Under the pieces are notes generated by a model. That model searched no databases, had not been told where the DNA came from, and saw only the letters and a list, made by a program, of their open reading frames with translations. Made by a program: the position numbers and the translations under genes. From Variovorax paradoxus B4 (GTDB taxonomy: Bacteria; Pseudomonadota; Gammaproteobacteria; Burkholderiales; Burkholderiaceae_C), in NCBI RefSeq assembly GCF_000463015.1, contig NC_022247.1:1302001-1366000 (forward strand): a DNA stretch of 64,000 nucleotides. The letters run 5' to 3'. Below, piece after piece: positions 17,525-26,973 of this stretch (its first letter is position 1; every line of letters begins with the position of its first letter).

Positions 17525-19933
17525 TCAGTTCCTGAAAAGGTCGAGGATGCGATTGCGCTCCTCGGGGGGCGGGGGCGGGCTCACCGGAACGCCGCTCAGG
17601 GACTCGGCCGGTGGCGATGAAGGAGTGTCCACGCCAAGGCTGGAGACACCGCGGCCTGGCGCGTAGTCGTCGTAGTACCACTCGCCGCCCACATTCACGA
17701 CGCCGGACGGCGGCGTGGCGGACAGATCGGTCACGGGCACGCCCTTGATCGCCGTCTCCATGTAGTTGATCCAGATCGGCAGGCTCAGGCCGCCGCCGGT
17801 TTCGCGGTCGCCCAGGTTGCGCGGCGTGTCGTAGCCGATCCAGGAGATGGCCGTCATCGTGGGCTGGAAGCCGGCGAACCAGGCGTCGAGCGAGTCGTTG
17901 GTGGTGCCGGTCTTGCCGTAGAGGTCGGGCCGCTTGAGCATCGCCTGGGCCTTGGCCGCGGTGCCGGCGCGCGCCACCGATTGCAGCAGGGTGTCCATGA
18001 TGAACGCGTTGCGCTGGGGAATGGCGCGGATCGTTTCGTTGAGCAGCGGCGGCTGCTTATCGACCAGCACCTTGTCCTTGTGGTCGGTGATGCGGGTCAC
18101 CAGATAAGGATTGACCTTGTAGCCGCCGTTGGCGAACACCGAATAGGCGGTGGCCATCTGCATCGGCGTGACCGCGCCGGCACCCAGCGCCATCGGCAGG
18201 TAGGCCGGGTGCTTGTCCTTGTCGAAGCCGAAATTGGTGATCCATTCCTGGGCGTAGCGCGTGCCGATCGATTGGAGGATGCGGATCGAGACCAGGTTCT
18301 TCGACTTCATCAGCGCGGTGCGCATCGACATCGGGCCGTCGTAGCCTCCGCCGTAGTTCTTGGGCTCCCAGGGCTGGCCGCCGGTGGTGCCGGCATCGAA
18401 GAAGAGGGGACCGTCGTTGATGACCGTGGCCGGCGTGAAGCCCTTTTCGAGCGCGGCCGAATAGATGAACGGCTTGAAGCTCGAACCCGGCTGGCGCCAG
18501 GCCTGCGTGACGTGGTTGAACTTGTTCTTGCCGAAGTCGAACCCGCCCACCAGCGCCTTGATGGCGCCGTCGCGCGGGTCCATGGCGACGAAGGCGCCCT
18601 CCACTTCGGGCAACTGGGTGATTTCCCAGGTGTTCTTGGGCGTCTTCACCACCCGGATCACGGCGCCGCGGCGGATCTTGATGTTGGGCGGCGCCTTGTC
18701 GGAAAGGCCGGACTGCGCGGGCTTGAGGCCTTCGCCCGTGATCTGCACCGGGTCGCCATTGCCGCGCACGGCCGAGATTTCCTTGGCGTTGGCCTTGAGC
18801 ACCACGGCCGCCATCACGTCACCGTTGTCGGGATGGTCGGTCAGGGCGTCGTCCACTGCGTCGTCGAGCTCCTTCGGGTCGTTCGGCAGATCGACGAACT
18901 TCTCGGGGCCGCGATAGATCTGGCGCCGCTCGTAATCCATGATGCCCTTGCGCAGGGCCTTGTATGCCGCAGCCTGGTCGGCGGCCACCAGCGAGGTGTA
19001 CACCTTGAGCCCGCGCGTGTAGGTGCTGTCGCCATACTGCGCGTACATCAACTGGCGCACGGTTTCGGCCACGTATTCGGCATGCAGCCGGTTCGGGTCG
19101 GCCGCGTCGCGCAGGTGCAGCTCCTCTTTCTTGGCTTCGGCGGCCTGCTCGGCGGTGATGAAGCCTGCGTCCTGCATGCGGTCGATCACATAGAACTGGC
19201 GGCCGCGCGCGCGCTGCGGATTGTTGACCGGGTTGTTCGCGCCCGGCGCCTTCGGCAGGCCCGCCAGCATGGCCGCCTGCGCGATGGAGAGTTCCTGCAG
19301 CGGCTTGCCGAAATACGCTTCCGAGGCAGCCGCGAAGCCGTATGCGCGGTTGCCGAGGTAGATCTGGTTCAGGTAGATCTCGAAGATCTGGTCCTTGGTG
19401 AGCAGGTGCTCCAGCTTGAAGGTGAGCAGCACCTCGTAGATCTTGCGGGTCAGCGTTTTCTCGGAGCTCAGGTAGACGTTGCGCGCCACCTGCATCGTGA
19501 TGGTCGACGCGCCCTGGCTCTTCACGCGGTTCATGTTGGCCAGGCCGGCGCGCACCATGCCCTTGTAGTCGACGCCGCCGTGGTCGTAGAAGCGGGTGTC
19601 TTCGGCAGCCAACACCGCCTCCTTCACGAGCTTTGGGATTGCCGCGATCGGGGTTAGATTGCGTCGCTCTTCGCCGAATTCGCCAATCAGGATGCCTTCT
19701 GCAGAGAAGACCCTCAGCGGCAGTTTCGGCCGATAGTCGGACAACTCGGAGATGTCGGGAAGGTTGGGGTAGGCAACGGCCAGGGCGACGGCGATCACGC
19801 ACAGCAACGCCAGAACACCGGCTGCGGCGATGCCCAATCCCCAGACCATGAAGCGCAGCAGCCATTTCAGCCAGGCTGGGCGTGCGGGGGGAGGGGTCTT
19901 GGCTGGCCCTTTGGGGCGTGAAGTTTCTTGCAT
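17525..19933 (-). CDS. mrcA: Penicillin-binding protein 1A (class A transglycosylase/transpeptidase)
   Basis: An 802-residue bifunctional peptidoglycan synthase. Order: basic cytoplasmic tail, one membrane anchor (about 23-54), the GT51 transglycosylase with catalytic Glu E111 in AAEDTRFYDHGGVD and later GASTITMQVARNVYLS, an OB-like insert, then the transpeptidase with SSFK (SXXK), SKN and KTGTT. The C terminus is Pro-rich. A perfect -10 box (TATAAT, 19957-19962) puts the transcript start near 19950, so the ATG at 19951 would be outside or at the very end of the mRNA. I therefore prefer the ATG at 19933 (MQETSRPKG). It is divergent from pilM, as in many proteobacteria. Confidence 0.96.
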   Translation of the reverse strand: MQETSRPKGPAKTPPPARPAWLKWLLRFMVWGLGIAAAGVLALLCVIAVALAVAYPNLPDISELSDYRPKLPLRVFSAEGILIGEFGEERRNLTPIAAIPKLVKEAVLAAEDTRFYDHGGVDYKGMVRAGLANMNRVKSQGASTITMQVARNVYLSSEKTLTRKIYEVLLTFKLEHLLTKDQIFEIYLNQIYLGNRAYGFAAASEAYFGKPLQELSIAQAAMLAGLPKAPGANNPVNNPQRARGRQFYVIDRMQDAGFITAEQAAEAKKEELHLRDAADPNRLHAEYVAETVRQLMYAQYGDSTYTRGLKVYTSLVAADQAAAYKALRKGIMDYERRQIYRGPEKFVDLPNDPKELDDAVDDALTDHPDNGDVMAAVVLKANAKEISAVRGNGDPVQITGEGLKPAQSGLSDKAPPNIKIRRGAVIRVVKTPKNTWEITQLPEVEGAFVAMDPRDGAIKALVGGFDFGKNKFNHVTQAWRQPGSSFKPFIYSAALEKGFTPATVINDGPLFFDAGTTGGQPWEPKNYGGGYDGPMSMRTALMKSKNLVSIRILQSIGTRYAQEWITNFGFDKDKHPAYLPMALGAGAVTPMQMATAYSVFANGGYKVNPYLVTRITDHKDKVLVDKQPPLLNETIRAIPQRNAFIMDTLLQSVARAGTAAKAQAMLKRPDLYGKTGTTNDSLDAWFAGFQPTMTAISWIGYDTPRNLGDRETGGGLSLPIWINYMETAIKGVPVTDLSATPPSGVVNVGGEWYYDDYAPGRGVSSLGVDTPSSPPAESLSGVPVSPPPPPEERNRILDLFRN

Positions 19934-19956
19934 GTGGGCCCGGAGAGTCACCGCAC

Positions 19957-19962
19957 ATTATA
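19957..19962 (-). promoter_or_regulatory. -10 box of the PBP1A promoter
   Basis: Perfect TATAAT on the minus strand, preceded by a T5 run. No good -35 hexamer at 16-18 bases upstream. It leaves a leader of roughly 17 bases before the ATG at 19933 and decides the start choice. Confidence 0.6.
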
Positions 19963-20086
19963 AAAAGCCACCCCCTTGCCACGGGCGGAACTCGGGTGCA
20001 TCGTTGCGGGCTAAACCAAAAGTTACTAAATGTGGCTTCGGCGTCAGCTTTTGACAACGGTCCCCCGGTTTGCCGGCCTGGGTTGC

Positions 20087-20115
20087 TTGGTCGCCGCTAC
20101 GCCTGCTGCTAGCAT
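20087..20115 (+). promoter_or_regulatory. Candidate pilM promoter
   Basis: TTGGTC (20087-20092), 17-base spacer, TAGCAT (20110-20115) in the divergent PBP1A/pilM gap. Both hexamers are imperfect. A perfect TTGACA at 20051-20056 has no -10 partner. Confidence 0.3.
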
Positions 20116-20171
20116 GCAACCGAACGCAAATTTTTCCATTGGTTACAAATGCAGGGGTAAAGGGACCTAAC

Positions 20172-21251
20172 TTGGCTGCTTTCGGATCATTGTTTCGCCG
20201 TCAGAACGCCCCCATGCTCGGACTGGATGTCAGCTCTTCCAGCGTGAAGCTGGTCGAGCTCGGCCGTGAAGCCAGTGGCAAGCTGGTTCTCGAGCGCTGC
20301 GCGATCGAACCCCTGGAACGGGGCTGGATCACCGACGGCAACGTCGAGAAGTTCGACGAAGTGGCCGAAGCCGTCCGCCGCGTCGTGCGCAAGAGCGGTA
20401 CCCGTACCCGCAACGTCGCGCTGGCTCTGCCTCCCTCGGCGGTCATTACCAAGAAGATCATTCTTCCCGGCGGCATGAGCGAGCAGGAACTCGAAATCCA
20501 GGTCGAGTCCGAAGCCAACCAGTACATCCCGTTTTCGCTCGACGAAGTCAGCCTCGATTTCTGCGTCACCGGACAGAGCACCGCCTCTGCCGGCGACGTC
20601 GAGGTGCTGATTGCCGCGTCCCGCAAGGAAAAGGTCCAGGACCGCGAAGGGCTGGCCGAGGCGGCCGGGCTGAAGGCGATGATCCTCGACGTCGAGTCCT
20701 ATGCCTCCCGCCTCGCGACCGCCCGCCTGATCGAGCAATTGCCGGGCAAGGGCCTCGACGCCGTCGTGGCGCTTTTCGAAGTGGGTGCCTTCACCACCAG
20801 CATGCAGGTGCTGCGCAACCAGGAAGTGCTGTACGACCGCGACCAGGCCTTCGGCGGCGCTCAGCTGACCCAGCTGATCGTGCGCCAATATGGTTTCTCG
20901 GCCGAAGAGGCCGAAGCCAAGAAGCGCAGCGGCGATCTGCCCGACGACTACGGCTCGGGCGTCCTGAAGCCCTTCGTGGAAAGCATCGCGCAGGAAATTG
21001 CCCGCGCGCTGCAGTTCTTCTTCACCAGCACGCCCCACAACCGCGTGGACTACGTGCTGTTGGCGGGCGGTTCGGCCTCGCTGCCGGGCCTGACCAGCGC
21101 CGTGACGCGGCAGACCTCGTTTGCCTGTTCGCTCGTGAACCCGTTCGACGGCATGGAACTGGGTCCGAACATCCGCGAGAAGAAGGTTCGGCGCGAGGCG
21201 CCTTCCTACCTGACTTCTTGCGGCCTGGCCATGCGGAGGTTCGTGCAGTGA
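20172..21251 (+). CDS. pilM: Type IV pilus assembly ATPase-like protein PilM
   Basis: A 359-residue actin-like protein that forms the cytoplasmic ring of the type IV pilus alignment complex and binds the N terminus of PilN. Family features: LGLDVSSSSVKLVELGR near the start (phosphate-binding loop), DVESYASRLATARL, and LLAGGSASLPGLTSAV near the end. I chose the TTG at 20172, which has AAAGGGA upstream and restores the FGSLFRRQ segment equivalent to the conserved start of other PilM proteins. The first ATG (20214) would remove that segment. First gene of pilMNOPQ. Confidence 0.95.
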   Translation: MAAFGSLFRRQNAPMLGLDVSSSSVKLVELGREASGKLVLERCAIEPLERGWITDGNVEKFDEVAEAVRRVVRKSGTRTRNVALALPPSAVITKKIILPGGMSEQELEIQVESEANQYIPFSLDEVSLDFCVTGQSTASAGDVEVLIAASRKEKVQDREGLAEAAGLKAMILDVESYASRLATARLIEQLPGKGLDAVVALFEVGAFTTSMQVLRNQEVLYDRDQAFGGAQLTQLIVRQYGFSAEEAEAKKRSGDLPDDYGSGVLKPFVESIAQEIARALQFFFTSTPHNRVDYVLLAGGSASLPGLTSAVTRQTSFACSLVNPFDGMELGPNIREKKVRREAPSYLTSCGLAMRRFVQ

Positions 21252-21868
21252 TCCTCATCAATCTGCTTCCGCATCGCGAAGCCGCACGCAAGCGGCGTCG
21301 CGAAGCGTTCTACGGCACCCTGGGCGCAGCCGCGGTGCTTGGCGTCTTGATCGCCGGTCTAGGCTATCTCTGGTTCGAAGCCCAAATCTCGGCCCAGCAG
21401 GCCAAGAACAATTTCCTCAAGGCCGAGATCACCAAGCTCGAAGTCGAAATCAAGGAAATCTCGACCCTGCAGGAAGAAATTGCCGCGCTGCGCGCGCGCC
21501 AGCAGGCGGTCGAAGACCTCCAGGGCGACCGCAACCTGCCGGTGCACCTGCTCAACGAACTGGTTCGCCAGCTGCCCGACGGCGTCTACCTGACCAGCAT
21601 GAAGCAGGACAACCAGACCGTCACGCTGCAGGGCATGGCGCAGTCGAACGAGCGCGTCTCGGAACTGCTGCGCAACCTGGGGAACAACAGCCCGTGGCTG
21701 GTCAAGCCCGAACTGGTCGAAATCACTTCCGCGACGGTGAGCCTGAGTCAGCGCGACCAGCGCCGCGTGGCGAACTTCACGATGCGCATCGGCCTCAAGC
21801 GGCCGACCGACGCGCAGAAGGCCGCAGCCGACAAGGCTCTGGCTGCAGCGGCGCCAGTCAAGGGGTAG
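21248..21868 (+). CDS. pilN: Type IV pilus inner-membrane protein PilN
   Basis: A 206-residue bitopic protein. The conserved cytoplasmic tail ILINLLPHREAARKRRR is the PilM-docking peptide. It is followed by a membrane span (about 25-45), a coiled coil rich in E and K (KAEITKLEVEIKEIS) and a ferredoxin-like periplasmic domain that pairs with PilO. The start is a GTG at 21248 overlapping the pilM stop as GTGA; the family sequence begins exactly there. A frame from 21218 would add ten unrelated residues. Confidence 0.95.
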   Translation: MILINLLPHREAARKRRREAFYGTLGAAAVLGVLIAGLGYLWFEAQISAQQAKNNFLKAEITKLEVEIKEISTLQEEIAALRARQQAVEDLQGDRNLPVHLLNELVRQLPDGVYLTSMKQDNQTVTLQGMAQSNERVSELLRNLGNNSPWLVKPELVEITSATVSLSQRDQRRVANFTMRIGLKRPTDAQKAAADKALAAAAPVKG

Positions 21869-21875
21869 ACGGATC

Positions 21876-22559
21876 ATGGCAAGCAATCGCCCCTCTCAAA
21901 AAATGGACGTCGGCGCAGCGCTGCGCAGCTTCGGCGACCAGTTCCGCAACCTGAACCCGAACGATCCGTCCGCATGGCCGGCGGTGCCCCGCTACGCCCT
22001 GTGCCTGGCGGTGACCGCCCTGGTGCTCGCCGGCCTGTGGTTCCTGTGGCTGACCAACTCGAACGACGAGCTCGAGAGCGAGCGCGCCAAGGAGGTCACG
22101 CTCCGCGCCGACTACCAGAAGAAGGTGGCGCTGGCCGCCAATCTCGATCTGCTGAAGAAGCAGCGCGAGCAGGTGCAGCAATACGTGACGCTGCTCGAGA
22201 AGCAGCTGCCCAGCAAGGCCGAAATGGACGCATTGCTGTCCGACATCAACCAGGCCGGGCTCGGGCGCAGCCTGCAGTTCGAGCTGTTCCGCCCGGGACA
22301 GGTTTCGGTCAAGGACTATTACGCGGAACTGCCGATCGCCGTGCGCGTGACCGGCCGCTACCACGACATCGGTTCCTTCGCCGCCGACGTCGCGAGCCTT
22401 TCGCGCATCGTGACGCTGAACAACCTCACGATCACTCCGCAGCAAAAAGACAAGGACGGCACCCTGACGATGGATGCCACGGCACGCACCTACCGCTATC
22501 TCGATGACGAAGAGCGGGCGGCCCAGAAACGCGCCGCGGCGCCGAAGGCGAAGAAATGA
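21876..22559 (+). CDS. pilO: Type IV pilus inner-membrane protein PilO
   Basis: A 227-residue partner of PilN in the periplasmic alignment complex that links the inner-membrane motor to the secretin. Layout: short cytoplasmic tail, membrane span at about 45-63, coiled coil (KKQREQVQQYVTLLEKQLPS), then a ferredoxin-like core containing VKDYYAELPIAVRVTGRYHD and LSRIVTLNNLTI. It starts seven bases after pilN and overlaps pilP by ATGA. Confidence 0.95.
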   Translation: MASNRPSQKMDVGAALRSFGDQFRNLNPNDPSAWPAVPRYALCLAVTALVLAGLWFLWLTNSNDELESERAKEVTLRADYQKKVALAANLDLLKKQREQVQQYVTLLEKQLPSKAEMDALLSDINQAGLGRSLQFELFRPGQVSVKDYYAELPIAVRVTGRYHDIGSFAADVASLSRIVTLNNLTITPQQKDKDGTLTMDATARTYRYLDDEERAAQKRAAAPKAKK

Positions 22560-23098
22560 GGACGACCACCAATCTCCTGTGGCTGGTCGTGGCCGCCCTG
22601 GGCCTGAGCGCCTGCGCCGATTCGGAGCAGGAAGACCTGCGCCGCTGGATGGTCGAGCAGCGCGCCCAGGTGAAGCCCACGGTGCCGCCGATCACGGAAC
22701 CCAAGAAATTCACGCCCCAGGCCTATACCGAGGGCGCGGCGTTCGAGCCGTTCAACCTGCTGAAGCTGACGCAGGCGCTGCGCCGCGAGTCGAACCAGCC
22801 CAGCACGTCGGAGTTGATCGCGCCCGAGTTGGCGCGCCGCAAGGAAGCGCTCGAGGCCTTCCCGCTCGACTCGATGGCCATGGTGGGCAGCATGAACCGC
22901 AACGGCCAGCCGGTGGCGCTGGTTCGTGTCGACAAGCTGCTCTACAAGGTGCGGGTCGGCGAGTACCTGGGGCTCAACTACGGGCGCATTACCCGTATCA
23001 ACGAAACCGAAGTCGCCTTGCGTGAAATCGTGCAGGACGCCGCCGGTGAATGGATCGAACGCGTGGCGACATTGCAGCTGCAAGAGAGTGCGAAATGA
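22556..23098 (+). CDS. pilP: Type IV pilus inner-membrane lipoprotein PilP
   Basis: A 180-residue lipoprotein. The lipobox LSAC ends a short signal, and the lipidated Cys (about C19) anchors it to the inner membrane. The disordered linker is followed by a small beta domain (MNRNGQPVALVRVDKLLYKV then GEYLGLNYGRITRINETEVA) that contacts the PilQ secretin and PilNO. ATGA overlaps at both ends with pilO and pilQ. Confidence 0.95.
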   Translation: MRTTTNLLWLVVAALGLSACADSEQEDLRRWMVEQRAQVKPTVPPITEPKKFTPQAYTEGAAFEPFNLLKLTQALRRESNQPSTSELIAPELARRKEALEAFPLDSMAMVGSMNRNGQPVALVRVDKLLYKVRVGEYLGLNYGRITRINETEVALREIVQDAAGEWIERVATLQLQESAK

Positions 23099-25233
23099 AT
23101 CAGAAAAAATCAACGATGGCACAGCGGCTGCGAGCTGCAGGGCTGGGTCTGCTGGCACTTGGCGCTTTCGCTATGGCCCATGCGCAAAACGCCATCGAGG
23201 CGGTGACCAGTTCGACGCAGTCCGGCGCGGAGGTGATCCGCATCGACCTCACCCAGCCGCTCGCGGCCTTGCCGACCGGCTTTGCCGTGCAGACGCCGGC
23301 GCGCATCGCGCTCGATTTTCCGGGCGTGACCAATGCCATCGGGCGCTCGGCCATTGAAGTGAACCAGGGCAACCTGCGTTCCGTCAATGTGGTCCAGGCC
23401 GGCGAGCGCAGCCGGGTGGTGCTGAACCTCAAGCAGGCAACGGCGTACAAGACCGAGATCCAGGGCAAATCGCTGCTGGTGATCCTCGAGCCCGTGGCCG
23501 GCACGGCGCTGGCGTCGTCCACGCCCACGGTCTTTGCCGAGAACCGCAACCGCGACACCCTGCCGCTGCGCGACGTCGACTTCCGCCTGGGCGCGGACAA
23601 CACGGGCCGCGTGATCGTCGACCTGCCGAACAACCAGGTGGGCGTCGATGTCCGCCAGCAGGGCAAGAACCTCGTGGTCGAGTTCACCAAGTCGACCCTG
23701 CCCGAGGGGCTGCGCCGCCGCCTCGACGTGGCCGACTTCAACACGCCGGTCCAGCTGATCACCTCGCAACAGTCGGGCGACCGCGTGCGCATGACGATCG
23801 AGGCCAAGGGCGACTGGGAGCACAGCGCCTATCAGAGCGAAAACCAGTTCGTGGTGGAGCTTCGCGCCCGCAAGGTGGACCCGGCCAAGCTGACGCAGGG
23901 CGTGGGCTACAACGGCGAGAAGCTCTCGCTGAACTTCCAGAACATCGAGATCCGCTCGCTGCTGCAGGTGATTGCCGACTTCACGAACTTCAACATCGTG
24001 ACCTCCGACTCGGTCACCGGGGCACTGACGCTGCGGCTGAAGGACGTGCCGTGGGACCAGGCCCTCGACATCATCATGCAGGCGAAGAACCTGGGCATGC
24101 GCAAGAACGGCAGCGTGCTGTGGATTGCGCCCAAGGATGAAATCAACGCCAAGGAAAAGCTCGAATTCGAGGCCAAGGCCGCGATCGAGAACCTGGAGCC
24201 GGTGCGCACCCAGTCGTTCCAGCTCAACTACACCAAGGCGATCGCCATCGCGCAAGGCTTGACGGGCACTGGCGCCTCGGCCGGCGGTGGTGGCGGCTCC
24301 GGCACCACCACGCGCATCCTGAGCCCGCGCGGCAGCGTGATCGCGGAGTCGCGCACCAACCAGCTGTTCGTGTCGGACATTCCCTCGCGCCTGGCGCAGG
24401 TGGCCGACCTGATCCAGAAGCTCGACATCCCGGTTCGCCAGGTGCTGATCGAAGCCCGCATCGTGGAAGCGTCCGACACCTTCGGCAAGTCGCTCGGCGT
24501 GCGGCTGGGCGGCGGCATTGCCGGCGAGCGCATTGCCTCGTCGTCCGGCAACCGGGCGTTCGGCACCGTGGGCGTGATGCCTGTCACGGGCACCGGCACC
24601 ACCGGCCCGACCACCACCTGGACCAACTCCAACTTCATCAACCTGCCCGCAGGCGACGCCGGCGGCACGGGCAATGCGGCAGGCACCTTCGCGATCTCGC
24701 TGTTCAACTCGAGCTTCTCGCGCATGCTGAACCTCGAAATCTCCGCACTCGAGGCCGACGGCAAGGGCAAGCTGGTGTCCAGCCCCCGCGTCATCACCGC
24801 CGACCAGACGAAGGCGCTGATCGAGCAGGGCGAGGAAATTCCCTACCAGCAGGCCACGTCCAGCGGCGCCACCTCCATTTCGTTCCGCAAGGCGGTGCTC
24901 AAGCTCGAGGTCACGCCGCAGATCACCCCCGAAGGCAACATCATCCTCACGCTCGACGTGAGCAAGGATGCCCGCGGCGTCAACACCTCGGCGGGCCCGG
25001 CCATCAACACCAAGCACGTTCAGACCGAGGTGCTGGTCGAGAACGGCGGCACGGTCGTCATCGGTGGTATCTTCGAACTCACCGAAACCAATGACGAATC
25101 GCGCGTGCCGGTGCTGGGTGAAGTGCCCTACCTGGGTGCACTGTTCCGCAAGCGCGAACGCGTTGCCAACAAGACCGAAATGCTCGTCTTTATCACTCCG
25201 AAGATGATTACCGACCGCAACGCCGCGCGCTGA
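23095..25233 (+). CDS. pilQ: Type IV pilus outer-membrane secretin PilQ
   Basis: A 712-residue secretin, the outer-membrane gate for the pilus. After a signal peptide (about 1-30, ending AHA) come AMIN peptidoglycan-binding repeats (about 35-255), an STN-like N0 domain (LSLNFQNIEIRSLLQVIADF), a secretin N1 domain with the KLDIPVRQVLIEARIVEA hinge, and the C-terminal beta-barrel domain with the VPVLGEVPYLGALFRKRE signature. A Gly/Thr-rich stretch near residues 490-520 is a likely surface loop. The start overlaps the pilP stop (ATGA). Confidence 0.96.
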   Translation: MNQKKSTMAQRLRAAGLGLLALGAFAMAHAQNAIEAVTSSTQSGAEVIRIDLTQPLAALPTGFAVQTPARIALDFPGVTNAIGRSAIEVNQGNLRSVNVVQAGERSRVVLNLKQATAYKTEIQGKSLLVILEPVAGTALASSTPTVFAENRNRDTLPLRDVDFRLGADNTGRVIVDLPNNQVGVDVRQQGKNLVVEFTKSTLPEGLRRRLDVADFNTPVQLITSQQSGDRVRMTIEAKGDWEHSAYQSENQFVVELRARKVDPAKLTQGVGYNGEKLSLNFQNIEIRSLLQVIADFTNFNIVTSDSVTGALTLRLKDVPWDQALDIIMQAKNLGMRKNGSVLWIAPKDEINAKEKLEFEAKAAIENLEPVRTQSFQLNYTKAIAIAQGLTGTGASAGGGGGSGTTTRILSPRGSVIAESRTNQLFVSDIPSRLAQVADLIQKLDIPVRQVLIEARIVEASDTFGKSLGVRLGGGIAGERIASSSGNRAFGTVGVMPVTGTGTTGPTTTWTNSNFINLPAGDAGGTGNAAGTFAISLFNSSFSRMLNLEISALEADGKGKLVSSPRVITADQTKALIEQGEEIPYQQATSSGATSISFRKAVLKLEVTPQITPEGNIILTLDVSKDARGVNTSAGPAINTKHVQTEVLVENGGTVVIGGIFELTETNDESRVPVLGEVPYLGALFRKRERVANKTEMLVFITPKMITDRNAAR

Positions 25234-25256
25234 CGCGCGGGCGTAGCAGCCACCGC

Positions 25257-25805
25257 GTGGCGGTCGCACTCGTCGGGTTGCCCGGCGCCGGCAAGTCCGC
25301 AGTGGGCCGGCGCTTGGGCGCGCGCCTGGACCTTCCCTTCGTCGATACCGATCACGTGATCGAGCAGCGCATCGGCTGCTCGATCCGCGATTATTTCGAA
25401 CGGGAGGGCGAAGTCGCCTTCCGGGACCTCGAGCAGGCCGTCATCGCCGACCTTGCCGCCCAGCCCCACGGCGTGCTGGCCACGGGGGGCGGCGCCGTCC
25501 TGCGGGAAGCCAACCGCAAGCAGCTGCGGGACCACTTCCACGTGATCTACCTGCGCTCCTCGCCCGAAGACCTGTTCCGGCGCCTGCGCCACGATGTCAA
25601 GCGGCCCCTGTTGCAGGTGGCCGACCCGCTGGGCCGGCTGCGCGAACTGCACGATGCGCGCGATCCGCTCTACCGCGAGACGGCCCACGAGGTGGTGGAC
25701 ACCGGGCGTCCCTCGATCGCCATGCTGGTGGACATCATCGTGATGCAGCTGGAACTCGCCGGAATCGTGGCTCCGGGCGCCCAGCCGGAAGAGCCCTCCG
25801 ACTGA
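25257..25805 (+). CDS. aroK: Shikimate kinase
   Basis: A 182-residue kinase that phosphorylates shikimate in the chorismate pathway. The P-loop is GLPGAGKSAVGRRLG at the very N terminus; DTDHVIEQRIGCSI and FREVE-like EVAFRDLE hold the shikimate-binding Asp/Arg/Glu, and TGGGAVLR is the third motif. The start is a GTG at 25257, 23 bases after pilQ, with a weak ribosome site, so coupling to pilQ is possible. aroK-aroB behind pilQ is a common proteobacterial order. Confidence 0.95.
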   Translation: MAVALVGLPGAGKSAVGRRLGARLDLPFVDTDHVIEQRIGCSIRDYFEREGEVAFRDLEQAVIADLAAQPHGVLATGGGAVLREANRKQLRDHFHVIYLRSSPEDLFRRLRHDVKRPLLQVADPLGRLRELHDARDPLYRETAHEVVDTGRPSIAMLVDIIVMQLELAGIVAPGAQPEEPSD

Positions 25806-25838
25806 ACCCGCCGGCTCGCAGCGCCTAAACTCGCTGCC

Positions 25839-26951
25839 ATGCCATTGCCCGCACCTTCCGTACCGCCAGAACGCGTCGACATCCAGCTCGGCGAGCGCAG
25901 CTACCCGATCCTGATCGGCGCCGGCCTGCTGGACGATCCCCTGAGCTTCGCCGCGGTGTCCGCGGCCGCCAGCGCGCTGATCGTCAGCAACACCACCGTG
26001 GCGCCGCTCTACGCCAAGGCCCTGCGCGCCGCCCTGGCCGGCCGCTTCCGCACCGTGCACCTGCTCGAGCTGCCCGACGGCGAGGTGCACAAGAACCTGC
26101 AGACCCTGAACCTGATCTTCGATGCCTTGCTCGGCCACGGCAGCGACCGCAAGACCGTGCTGTTCGCCCTCGGGGGCGGCGTGGTGGGCGACATGACCGG
26201 CTTTGCCGCCGCCAGCTACATGCGCGGCGTGCCCTTTGTGCAGGTGCCGACCACGCTGCTGGCGCAGGTCGATTCGTCGGTGGGCGGCAAGACCGCCATC
26301 AACCACCCGCTCGGCAAGAACATGATCGGCGCGTTCTACCAGCCGCAGCTCGTGGTGTGCGACCTGGGAACGCTGCAGACGCTGCCGCCGCGCGAGCTGA
26401 GCGCGGGCCTGGCCGAGGTCATCAAGTACGGCCCCATCCACGACATGGCGTTCTTCGACTGGATCGAGGCGAACGTCGATGCCCTCGTGGCACGAGAACC
26501 CGCCGCGCTGGCCTACGCGGTCAAGCGCAGCTGCGAGATCAAGGCGCTGGTCGTCGGCCAGGACGAGCGCGAGACCGGCCTGCGCGCCATCCTCAATTTC
26601 GGCCACACCTTCGGCCATGCGATCGAGTCGGGCCTGGGCTACGGCGAGTGGCTGCATGGTGAAGCGGTCGGCTGCGGCATGGTCATGGCGGCGCATCTGT
26701 CGCAGCGGCTCGGCGGCGTCGATGCGGCGTTCGTCGAACGGCTCACGCGGCTGATCGAACGCGCCGGCCTGCCGACCACCGGCCCGGCATTGGGAGCGGA
26801 GCGCTATCTCGAACTGATGCGGGTCGACAAGAAGTCCGAGGCCGGCGAGATCCGCTTCGTGGTGATCGACAAGCCGGGCTCCGCCACCGTGAGCAGCGCG
26901 CCCGACGCGTTGGTGCGCGAAGTGCTCGCGCAGTGCTGCCAGGCGGAATGA
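25839..26951 (+). CDS. aroB: 3-dehydroquinate synthase
   Basis: A 370-residue NAD- and zinc-dependent enzyme forming dehydroquinate from DAHP, the second step of aromatic amino-acid synthesis. NAD-binding [19 protein letters not shown] and [19 protein letters not shown] are intact. Zinc ligands are expected in the Glu of GLAEVIKYG and the His of [11 protein letters not shown] and HGEAVGCG. Normal length. It sits 33 bases after aroK and 22 before dgt. Confidence 0.97.
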   Translation: MPLPAPSVPPERVDIQLGERSYPILIGAGLLDDPLSFAAVSAAASALIVSNTTVAPLYAKALRAALAGRFRTVHLLELPDGEVHKNLQTLNLIFDALLGHGSDRKTVLFALGGGVVGDMTGFAAASYMRGVPFVQVPTTLLAQVDSSVGGKTAINHPLGKNMIGAFYQPQLVVCDLGTLQTLPPRELSAGLAEVIKYGPIHDMAFFDWIEANVDALVAREPAALAYAVKRSCEIKALVVGQDERETGLRAILNFGHTFGHAIESGLGYGEWLHGEAVGCGMVMAAHLSQRLGGVDAAFVERLTRLIERAGLPTTGPALGAERYLELMRVDKKSEAGEIRFVVIDKPGSATVSSAPDALVREVLAQCCQAE

Positions 26952-26973
26952 GCGCTGCGCCAGGGGTGCACCC

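Noticed and set aside
20051..20100. A sigma-54 promoter before pilM
   Set aside because: GG and GC dinucleotides are present but eight bases apart instead of ten; the perfect TTGACA nearby also lacks a -10 partner.
23110..25269. A 719-codon minus-strand frame antisense to pilQ
   Set aside because: Same composition artefact; pilQ has complete secretin domains and coupled neighbours.
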